DNA of 6,356 bases from positions 1 to 6,356 of the forward strand of contig JAUYTA010001061.1 in assembly GCA_030695265.1 (NCBI GenBank). Reading direction: 5' to 3'. Positions 1 to 5,914 of this stretch are shown here, piece by piece. Source of the DNA: Bacteroidota bacterium. Lineage in GTDB: Bacteria; Bacteroidota; Bacteroidia; Bacteroidales; Prolixibacteraceae. Position numbers and translations under genes: made by a program. How positions within the stretch are numbered: the stretch's first letter is position 1; every line of letters starts with the position of its first letter. Below the pieces are notes generated by a model. The model was given only the letters and a program-made list of their open reading frames with translations, ran no database searches and was not told the origin of the DNA.

Positions 1-7
1 GGCAAAT

Positions 8-187
8 TTAGTAAATTGAAGATACATCGAACATTTCGTCGGCGCCCTTTTGAAAAATCGGAACTCCTGTAAAACCAATTGCGGAAAACAAAACACAGAT
101 TAAAGGAATTTCATCTGGATAAGTTGATGGGATTTGGAGAAGAACCATTTTTGTTACGGCGCAATGCATAATGGTATATTTTTGCAT
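8..187 (-). CDS. Possible small hypothetical protein, 59 aa, downstream of rloB
   Basis: I do not recognise this frame. It opens with ATG at 187, nine bases after the rloB stop codon and in the same reading frame, and ends with TAA at 8-10. Internal ATGs at 169 and 148 are alternative starts. The product has a moderately hydrophobic stretch at about residues 28-46 (starting PLICVLFSAIGF) and an acidic, aromatic C-terminus ending SSIY. The other two minus-strand frames are closed here. No Shine-Dalgarno sequence precedes it. It could be a third small cistron of the ATPase/RloB unit, a decayed remnant of another gene, or chance. The compact spacing is the only positive evidence. Confidence 0.2.
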   Translation of the reverse strand: MQKYTIMHCAVTKMVLLQIPSTYPDEIPLICVLFSAIGFTGVPIFQKGADEMFDVSSIY

Positions 188-196
188 GGAGAAACA

Positions 197-805
197 TTAA
201 TTCTTATTTTTCTCAAACCACTCAATTCCAACCCCAACTTTGGTGTAAGGAAAATAATCACCAACATTTCCTTGTTCTTTTTCTGCCATAATTTCCGATG
301 CAGTTGTCATGGCGGTTGTCAGTTTCCCATCACCGCAAAGTTCTTCCACCCATTTTTGTTTTTCCAAAAAAGATGATTCTTTCGAAAATGCTGGTATATA
401 TTTCTTTAGCTCTTTTAAAACCTCCGCTGCATTCTGGAAATTGCGGGTGGTTTTGATGTAATGTAACAAGAACCAGAATTCGATACTGGGCATACTTTCG
501 CAAATCATTACATCGGTTCTTTTCCGATATTTGGCCAGTATTTTTTTGTATTTGGCTATTTTCGCCTGTTTCACAATCGTATCGTAATCGGTAAAATAAA
601 CAACCATGTCATATCCTTCATCGAGCATTTCCTGAATAAGCGAATCAGCAAGCTCAATTGTAATACTCTTAAACAAGCGTGGACGAACAATGTATTTAAA
701 CCCTTTGATCTTCTTCAAATGTTCCAAATAATACTGTTCTGTTTGGCCATCTCCCAAAACAGCATAGCTGGTGAATTTCTTTATTTTACTGATGCGTCGT
801 CCCAT
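197..805 (-). CDS. rloB: RloB-family protein with Toprim-like acidic motifs, putative defence effector
   Basis: This 202-residue protein matches the RloB family in length and motif order. After a basic N-terminus (MGRRISKIKK) comes a strand and turn with GDGQTEQYYL (residues 18-27), corresponding to the family's EG-x-TE-x-x-Y motif; Glu23 is the candidate catalytic glutamate. The acidic pair FTDYDT at 71-76 (Asp73, Asp75) resembles the Toprim DxD. Next is SMPSIEFWFLLHY (104-116), equivalent to the family's S-x-P-x-x-E-x-W-x-x-L-H block, and a late PYTKVG motif (186-191). RloB proteins were first noted as 'R-linked ORFs' beside restriction-modification genes and are paired with AAA ATPases. 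By analogy with Toprim effectors such as AriB of PARIS, a nuclease role is plausible, but this is inference. The ATG lies two bases after the ATPase stop, so the two are cotranscribed and probably translationally coupled. No restriction or methylase gene is visible. Confidence 0.85.
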   Translation of the reverse strand: MGRRISKIKKFTSYAVLGDGQTEQYYLEHLKKIKGFKYIVRPRLFKSITIELADSLIQEMLDEGYDMVVYFTDYDTIVKQAKIAKYKKILAKYRKRTDVMICESMPSIEFWFLLHYIKTTRNFQNAAEVLKELKKYIPAFSKESSFLEKQKWVEELCGDGKLTTAMTTASEIMAEKEQGNVGDYFPYTKVGVGIEWFEKNKN

Positions 806-807
806 GT

Positions 808-2097
808 TTAATCGAGATTAGGTATAGCACCAAACTTCCCAATTTTATAGGCATTGTAGTACGAAAGTTCTTTTCGGATATCAAAATCAGCCATCGAATA
901 CAATTCGGTAGCTCCGTTTTCCTGTTTATTGGCAAACCAAACCGCATCCTTCCTCAATAAATCCTTTTCGTTAAGCAACGAAATATTGTGGGTCGTTACC
1001 AGCAATTGTGAATATTTTGATTCTCTGCCATTCATTAAAAATTCACGGATAAAATGATTCACCAACAATGCATGCATCGAGGATTCAATTTCATCAATTG
1101 CCAGAAATGCGTTGTTGTGAAGCATTTTGTAATAGGGAGCAGATAAACCGTAATAACGCATGGTTCCATCCGATTGCAATGCCTCAGGCAAGGTATATTT
1201 TACCGGAATTCCTTCATCAACAATGGTATGCTCAAATTCGGTCCGATCAGCCACAAAGCCTTTTTCTTCCAGAATGCTTCTCTTCTTATCTTCAGGCATT
1301 TCCGAACTTTCAATCATTTTAAGAAAACCATCAGGTACCTGATGAAATTCCTTCTTAAACAATACATCGGTAATATTAAATTCAGCCCGATGAAGAAAAT
1401 CCAGCGCAAATATTCTAATCTGATCATTTTCCTTCAGTTTTTGGGAGGTGTATTCCGACAATCGGGTATCCGGATCAATAGAATCCAAAAACTGTTCATC
1501 AAACCAACTCTTCACTTCCTTTAGAACTTCCGGAATGGCAAAGTTTACCTGTTGAGAAGCAGCAAAGAAAGAAGTGTTTTTTAACGCCTTTAGCTGAATT
1601 TCATCTTTTGCTGCTTTCGTGATTTTTAGCTTTGAACCGTACTCAATAACAGACAGTCCATTTGCCTCATCATAGTGCCGATTAAACACAAGTGCAGGTT
1701 GGGTTCCCGGATAAAAATACAAGGATTCATTGTTTACAATACTCTCATTCATTTCTACCCGATAAACATACTTCCGTGTACCAACATAAAACGTTAGTTC
1801 AAAACTTCCGGATTGATCCTTAGTCTTCCCGAAAGCAAAAGGAATAAAACCAGTTTTTTCATCTTTATCATTTCTGATTTTATTTATAAAAGTTGACAGA
1901 AAATCAAACGCAGTGATCAAATTGCTTTTCCCTGAAGCATTGGCTCCGTAAACAATCCCTAACTTTAAAATCCGAACTCCCGGAACGACTTCAGTCACAT
2001 AATATTCTTCCAGGTTTTTATCTGCAGTTGCCTCAAAGCTTAAAGTCACTTCATCTTTAAACGAGAGATAGTTTTTGATTTTAAATTCAAGTATCAT
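808..2097 (-). CDS. AAA15/AAA21-type ABC ATPase (RloA/AbiLi-like), partner of RloB
   Basis: This 429-residue cytoplasmic ATPase belongs to the OLD/SMC-like ABC ATPase group (COG1106-type 'ATP/GTP phosphatase'). The N-terminus MILEFKIKNYLSFKD is typical of the group and supports the chosen start. Walker A is YGANASGKSN (50-59, Lys57), a signature-like LQSDGTMRYYGL lies at 307-318, Walker B is FLAIDEIESSMH (331-342, Asp335 and Glu336), and the switch histidine lies in LLVTTHN (365-371, His370). The C-terminus, KIGKFGAIPNLD, has the usual glycine-aromatic-glycine ending. All nucleotide-binding motifs are intact, so it is probably active. The middle insert (about 185-300) is charged and helical and is the likely partner- or trigger-sensing part. 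In PARIS (AriA) and AbiL, an ATPase of this class senses infection and controls a small effector; the same role here is inferred from pairing with the rloB gene two bases downstream. It is the first gene of the unit. Confidence 0.88.
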   Translation of the reverse strand: MILEFKIKNYLSFKDEVTLSFEATADKNLEEYYVTEVVPGVRILKLGIVYGANASGKSNLITAFDFLSTFINKIRNDKDEKTGFIPFAFGKTKDQSGSFELTFYVGTRKYVYRVEMNESIVNNESLYFYPGTQPALVFNRHYDEANGLSVIEYGSKLKITKAAKDEIQLKALKNTSFFAASQQVNFAIPEVLKEVKSWFDEQFLDSIDPDTRLSEYTSQKLKENDQIRIFALDFLHRAEFNITDVLFKKEFHQVPDGFLKMIESSEMPEDKKRSILEEKGFVADRTEFEHTIVDEGIPVKYTLPEALQSDGTMRYYGLSAPYYKMLHNNAFLAIDEIESSMHALLVNHFIREFLMNGRESKYSQLLVTTHNISLLNEKDLLRKDAVWFANKQENGATELYSMADFDIRKELSYYNAYKIGKFGAIPNLD

Positions 2098-2145
2098 GAC
2101 TCTATATATTTATATTCTGTAAATATTTTACATTTTTTACGAATA

Positions 2146-2176
2146 CAAATATAAATAAAAGGTTTGTATATTCAAT
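2146..2176 (-). promoter_or_regulatory. Candidate Bacteroidota-type promoter for the ATPase/rloB unit
   Basis: Read on the minus strand, ATTG (2176-2173) is followed after 19 bases by TATATTTG (2153-2146), a perfect match to the Bacteroidota -7 consensus TAnnTTTG with correct spacing from a TTG-type -33 element. Transcription would start near 2139, leaving a leader of about 40 bases before the ATG at 2097. The leader is AT-rich with no clear Shine-Dalgarno sequence, as is usual in this phylum. The whole spacer is AT-rich, so a chance match is possible. Confidence 0.55.
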
Positions 2177-2210
2177 TATTGCAATATAATTACAGCAATT
2201 TAATATACAA
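2164..2210. repeat. AT-rich imperfect inverted repeat overlapping the promoter
   Basis: The outer arms TTGTATATT (2164-2172) and AATATACAA (2202-2210) are exact 9-bp reverse complements. A second inner pair, ATTGC (2178-2182) and GCAAT (2195-2199), adds five bases, with a 5/2-base internal asymmetry and a 12-base loop. The repeat covers the predicted -33 element of the ATPase/rloB promoter, which suits an operator. Alternatively, on minus-strand RNA it could be a weak terminator for the upstream RACo-type gene, because a T-rich stretch (2163-2146) follows; the AT-rich stem argues against strong termination. Confidence 0.55.
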
Positions 2211-2262
2211 GCATTTTAAATCTCAACTAATTTAGCATTCCATTCCTGAAATCTTCAGAAAC

Positions 2263-3759
2263 TTACACCTCAAAATCCATGTTCATCACGTAATCCAGCA
2301 CAAAGTCTTCGTCTTCCGAAAGTTCTACATAGCACGACCGGTTGCGGACATCCTGAATTATCTGATCGAACTGCACCGACTTCAACGCAAGCAAAGCCCC
2401 TGTACCCGATGTATTTCCCAACGAAATGGTTTTGTGTTCCATCTCCTTTGGCAACATGCCGATTTTAACAGCACTCGCAAAATCAATATAGTTCCCAAAT
2501 CCTCCTGCCAGAAAAAGTGCATCCAAATCTTCAAACCCAAGCGAAGCTTTTTTAAGCAAAACCTTCACTCCTGCCATTATAGCCGACTTCGCCAGTTGAA
2601 CTTCCCGAATATCCTGCTGTGTCAACACAATGCGATTTGTTTCAGATGTTTCCGGAACAATTACAAAATCTTCCGAAAGCAAACCATCGCTTTGCACCAG
2701 TTTTTTTTCAACCAGATGAGCAACCACATCAATCAGTCCTGAACCACACAATCCGACAGGAGCTGCATTTCCTATCATACTGTACCCGTCGGCGCCAAAA
2801 ACACTGATGGCGCCTTCAACAGCGCTCATTCCACAACTAATATTGGCGCCTTCGAAAGCCGGGCCGGCAGCTGTGGCGCAACACCAGATTGTATCAGGAG
2901 TAACCAGCGCCAACTCGCCATTGGTACCAATATCCAGAAATAAAAACCGCTGGTATTCTCCCAAAGGTTTTATCGATGCAATTCCGGCCACAATATCAGC
3001 CCCTACATACGCAGCAATTGAAGGAAGTATCTTAATTTCAGCTTCCGGATGGCAATGCAATTGCAACTCTTTGCCTTTCAGGATTTGTTCATCAACAAAA
3101 GCAGGAGCAAACGGTGCAAGTGCAATTGGCAAAGGATCAACACCAAGCAAAAGGTGCAACATGGTTGTATTTCCGGCAATTGTGACTTTTACCAGTTCGT
3201 TGGCGGTTATTTCTGTAACTTCAACGAAATGATCAAGTTGCAGATTAATCGCGTCCAGTATTTCTTTCTGAAGTGCTTTTAATCCGCCGGAAGTGGTCGC
3301 AGCATAATTGATCCGTGAAATTACATCAGCGCCGTATTTGGTCTGCGGATTTACAGCAGCCCGTGTTTCGATGATGGCTCCGGTAATCAGGTTGACCAGA
3401 TAAAAAACGAGGGTCGTGGTTCCAATGTCGATGGCAACTCCATGCGGAAAATAGGACAAATCGGTTGATGCGCCCGGATTAAAAGGCACAAGTACAGTAT
3501 GCTCATGCTGCCCGACCAGAATTTTTGCTTCCCGTTTTTCAGGAAGAACAATTTCAATGTCGCTCGTAACCGTATATATGCAGGAAGTGACCTCCCCTTC
3601 CCCTTTCACGTAAACCATGCATTTTCCGCAGGTTCCGTTTCCGCCGCAAGGTGAATAAATGTCAAAACCATTCTCCTGAAGATCCTTTAAAAGCGTATTT
3701 CCTTCTGCGGATGAAATGGTTACAACGGTGTTTTTTTGAAGTATTTTGATTTCATGCAT
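2263..3759 (-). CDS. RACo-type corrinoid activation protein: [2Fe-2S] ferredoxin plus ASKHA ATPase domain
   Basis: This 498-residue protein has the two-part layout of RACo, which uses ATP and a [2Fe-2S] cluster to reduce inactive Co(II) corrinoid proteins to Co(I) in methyl-transfer pathways. The N-terminal ferredoxin domain (about 1-75) has Cys38, Cys44, Cys47 and Cys60, i.e. CX5CX2CX12C, with the RACo-style SPCGGNGTCGKC. The ASKHA part starts at VAIDIGTTT (108-116, phosphate-1 loop with Asp111). It continues with LDIGTNGE (275-282, phosphate-2), ATAAGPAFEGANISCGM (295-311), GLCGSGLID (336-344), the LAGGFGNYID adenosine motif (417-426) and GNTSGTGA (448-455). Only about 35 residues separate the two domains, and the protein is shorter than acetogen RACo (about 630 residues), apparently lacking most of the linker and middle domain. 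It is cytoplasmic. No corrinoid protein or methyltransferase gene lies nearby, so the partner is unknown. The start at 3759 leaves a natural ferredoxin N-terminus. Confidence 0.87.
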   Translation of the reverse strand: MHEIKILQKNTVVTISSAEGNTLLKDLQENGFDIYSPCGGNGTCGKCMVYVKGEGEVTSCIYTVTSDIEIVLPEKREAKILVGQHEHTVLVPFNPGASTDLSYFPHGVAIDIGTTTLVFYLVNLITGAIIETRAAVNPQTKYGADVISRINYAATTSGGLKALQKEILDAINLQLDHFVEVTEITANELVKVTIAGNTTMLHLLLGVDPLPIALAPFAPAFVDEQILKGKELQLHCHPEAEIKILPSIAAYVGADIVAGIASIKPLGEYQRFLFLDIGTNGELALVTPDTIWCCATAAGPAFEGANISCGMSAVEGAISVFGADGYSMIGNAAPVGLCGSGLIDVVAHLVEKKLVQSDGLLSEDFVIVPETSETNRIVLTQQDIREVQLAKSAIMAGVKVLLKKASLGFEDLDALFLAGGFGNYIDFASAVKIGMLPKEMEHKTISLGNTSGTGALLALKSVQFDQIIQDVRNRSCYVELSEDEDFVLDYVMNMDFEV

Positions 3760-3837
3760 GACTGGTCGGCTATTGATTCAGATCGGCAATATAACAACAA
3801 ACAAGAAAACTAAGGCAGACTTAAACAACCTAAAATG

Positions 3838-3852
3838 TTTGACATGATCAAA
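3838..3852. promoter_or_regulatory. Short palindrome in the divergent intergenic region
   Basis: TTTGA (3838-3842) and TCAAA (3848-3852) form a 5-bp inverted repeat with a 5-base spacer; TTGAC also recurs directly at 3839-3843 and 3854-3858. It sits between the divergent RACo-type and PKD genes, about 14 bases upstream of the predicted -33 element of the PKD gene, where an operator would be expected. It is short enough to be chance. Confidence 0.2.
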
Positions 3853-3865
3853 ATTGACCTTTCTG

Positions 3866-3895
3866 TTTGCACACATCAAAAACTTTGTATCTTTA
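3866..3895 (+). promoter_or_regulatory. Candidate Bacteroidota-type promoter of the PKD/T9SS gene
   Basis: TTTG (3866-3869) is followed after 18 bases by TATCTTTA (3888-3895), one mismatch from TAnnTTTG and one base short of the usual 19-21 spacing. A start of transcription near 3902 gives a leader of about 48 bases before the ATG at 3950. This argues that the in-frame upstream TTG at 3854 is not the translation start, since it would lie ahead of the promoter. Confidence 0.55.
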
Positions 3896-3949
3896 TTGAA
3901 TTCAAATGCGTATTTAATAAGTCAAACCAAGCACTTAAAACTAACCGAT

Positions 3950-5770
3950 ATGAAAAATACGTTTACCTTTCTGCTGGTTCTTTTTACCTTTTCCGGTTTA
4001 TTCGGACAGACTGATTGCAAGGTAAAAATCCTCTATTCAATGAACAAGAGTTTGCCACCAAGCTACACCTTTAAAACTGATCCTCAGCCGGAAGGTGTAA
4101 AATACTCATGGTCGTTTGGCGATAAGACATATTCCGATTCGCCTTCGCCAACCCATAGCTTCAAAATTACTGATTCGTATGCTGTTATGGTAAAAATAAT
4201 CGGCACCGACGGAAAAGTTTGTTACGGCGAATTAAAGGAGAGATTTGAAGGAGAAACAGTAACCACGCCACCTTCAACCATAATTTCAGGAAAAGGGAAA
4301 GTAAAAAACATGGCCCCGACAACTGGCTGCGGACTGGTTATTGCTCTTGAAAACGGAAATATTCTGGTGCCCGTTGAAATAGTGCCAAACTTTCTGTTAA
4401 AGGAAGGGCAATACCTCGAATTGGCATACGAACTGTTTAGAGACAAACCTTCAGGTTGTTCAGCAGGAGTCTCAGCCAAAATTCACAAGATTGCAGAAAT
4501 TGTTCAATCTGAATGCAAGGCATATTTTACGGCCACCAACAAATTATGGTCTGATCCGACGATGATGAAAAAAATGGTATTCGCCAATCTATCAACCGGC
4601 GATATCAAAGAATGCCTATGGAATTTTGGAGATAATACCACCAGCACCGAATTAAGGCCAACCCACGAATATGCAGCATTTGGCGAATACAAAGTTTGCC
4701 TTGTTATTACAACTGCATCTGGCTGCAAAAGTGATTATTGCGCAACAATAAAAGTTGAAGGAATACCAGTGGTTACCGGTTGTAAATTCGATCTGGTTGT
4801 GAAACCTAAACCCGAAACACCCAATTCATTTCTGTTTTACGCAATCAGTCCGGCTGAAATAAAAACATGGAGCTGGAATTTCGGTGATGGCCATACAAGT
4901 GATTCGAAAAATCCGGAACATGCCTACGAAAAAACAGGTACTTACGAAGTATCATGTACTGTAACTACCCATGATGGCTGTACCGAAAAAAGGAGCATCA
5001 GGCATACTGTTTTGGCCGCTCCGTTAAAGACCTGCGCAGGTGCAATTAACCTGACACTTTATGATCCAACAGATAACAAGTGCAACGGAAAAGCTATTGC
5101 TAAACTACTGGATGAAAACGGAGCAGAAGTAAGTAATGTAAAATATCTCTGGTCAAATGGACAGACTGCAAGTACCGCCGAAAACCTTTGTCCTGATAAA
5201 CCTTATACAGTTCAGGCAATTATAGACGGCACTTGTCAAAAAAACACCTCATTTACCCTGCTATCCAAACCAATTTGGCGGGCAACAACGATTAACGGAC
5301 AGAGCAATTTCACCGTCATTTCGCCCAAAGAAGGAGTTCAATACGAGTGGAATTTTGGCAATGGAAAAGCTTTAACCGGAGTAGATGTAAACTATAATTT
5401 TGAAAAAGAAGGAGTATATGATGTGAAATTAAAAGCTTCAAGTGGCAGTGATTTTTCTGAGTATTCACAGCAGGTGGTTGTTCTGAAAAGCATTACCGGA
5501 AACACCATTATTAATAAGTCGGAACTCAGGATCGCTCCGAATCCGGTGACAGAGATGCTGAAAATAAATCTCGGGAATCCTGTTAAAGGAAATTTTAATA
5601 TCGAAATTATGAACATGGCCGGACAAAAAGTTTATTCTCAGTTGTTGAATGTTGATGGACTTAGTCAGACAGAAATAAATGTTCAACATCTTAAGTCAGG
5701 CATTTATTTTCTTCGGATAACCAATAACCAGCTTTTGATTGACAACCGAAAATTCATCAAAGTCAACTAA
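3950..5770 (+). CDS. Secreted PKD/SprB-repeat protein with T9SS type A sorting domain
   Basis: The chosen start gives a 606-residue protein with a clear Sec signal peptide (MKNTFTFLLVLFTFSGLFG, cleavage near residue 19-20); a longer frame from TTG at 3854 would bury this signal. The mature part contains PKD domains at about 27-85 (WSFGD 54-58), 190-270 (WNFGD 224-228) and 280-355 (WNFGDG 309-314), and a degenerate one at about 445-512 (WNFGNG 467-472). Between the first two lies a separate small domain at about 111-182 with the look CG-x-VI-x-LENG and paired Cys127/Cys170, seen in other Bacteroidota PKD proteins. Residues 362-440 resemble an SprB-type repeat (LWSNGQTAS). The C-terminus (about 524-606) is a T9SS type A sorting domain: LRIAPNPV (526-533), SGIYFLRI (583-590), KFIKVN end. 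It should cross the outer membrane by T9SS and be surface-anchored or released. There is no catalytic domain, so an adhesive or structural role is likely. It is probably monocistronic. Confidence 0.88.
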   Translation: MKNTFTFLLVLFTFSGLFGQTDCKVKILYSMNKSLPPSYTFKTDPQPEGVKYSWSFGDKTYSDSPSPTHSFKITDSYAVMVKIIGTDGKVCYGELKERFEGETVTTPPSTIISGKGKVKNMAPTTGCGLVIALENGNILVPVEIVPNFLLKEGQYLELAYELFRDKPSGCSAGVSAKIHKIAEIVQSECKAYFTATNKLWSDPTMMKKMVFANLSTGDIKECLWNFGDNTTSTELRPTHEYAAFGEYKVCLVITTASGCKSDYCATIKVEGIPVVTGCKFDLVVKPKPETPNSFLFYAISPAEIKTWSWNFGDGHTSDSKNPEHAYEKTGTYEVSCTVTTHDGCTEKRSIRHTVLAAPLKTCAGAINLTLYDPTDNKCNGKAIAKLLDENGAEVSNVKYLWSNGQTASTAENLCPDKPYTVQAIIDGTCQKNTSFTLLSKPIWRATTINGQSNFTVISPKEGVQYEWNFGNGKALTGVDVNYNFEKEGVYDVKLKASSGSDFSEYSQQVVVLKSITGNTIINKSELRIAPNPVTEMLKINLGNPVKGNFNIEIMNMAGQKVYSQLLNVDGLSQTEINVQHLKSGIYFLRITNNQLLIDNRKFIKVN

Positions 5771-5777
5771 GACATCA

Positions 5778-5801
5778 GTTTAAAGTTAAAGGTTTAAAGT
5801 T
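5778..5801 (+). repeat. Tandem GTTTAAAGTT direct repeat
   Basis: GTTTAAAGTT occurs at 5778-5787 and again at 5792-5801, just after the PKD stop codon and before the terminator. It is a minor low-complexity repeat with no evident function; it may be part of a short dispersed intergenic repeat. Confidence 0.35.
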
Positions 5802-5807
5802 TGAAAT

Positions 5808-5844
5808 AAAGCTCAACCAGTTCTTTCAATTGGTTGGGCTTTTT
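5808..5844 (+). terminator. Strong rho-independent terminator after the PKD gene
   Basis: A 15-bp stem (5808-5822 with 5828-5842, two G-U pairs) closes a 5-base CTTTC loop and runs into TTTTT followed by further T-rich sequence. It lies 37 bases after the PKD stop codon and ends that transcript, separating it from the rhodanese gene. The stem is long and nearly symmetric (AAAGC at one foot, GCTTT at the other), so it might also work in the opposite direction, though no minus-strand gene is seen converging on it in this window. Confidence 0.85.
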
Positions 5845-5914
5845 GATTTATTTTGAAATGATTCGAAAAAAATATTTTTCCATTGTTGGAGGAAATAAAA
5901 AATTTGATTTTATA

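Noticed and set aside
1..72. Plus-strand frame open from the window edge to TAA at 70-72
   Set aside because: Only 23 codons with no recognisable motif; could be the tail of a gene outside the window but cannot be supported.
134..376. Plus-strand 80-codon open frame at the left end
   Set aside because: It overlaps the conserved C-terminal part of rloB on the opposite strand and shows no family features.
2243..2261. 8-bp hairpin directly after the RACo-type stop codon
   Set aside because: The stem is short, contains a wobble pair and is not followed by a T-run, so it is not supported as a terminator.
2807..3232. Plus-strand 141-codon open frame
   Set aside because: It lies wholly opposite the RACo-type gene, whose conserved motifs show that the minus strand is coding; the composition gives no recognisable protein.
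3854..3949. N-terminal extension of the PKD protein from a TTG codon at 3854
   Set aside because: It would place the signal peptide internally and begins upstream of the predicted promoter; ATG at 3950 gives a normal Sec signal.
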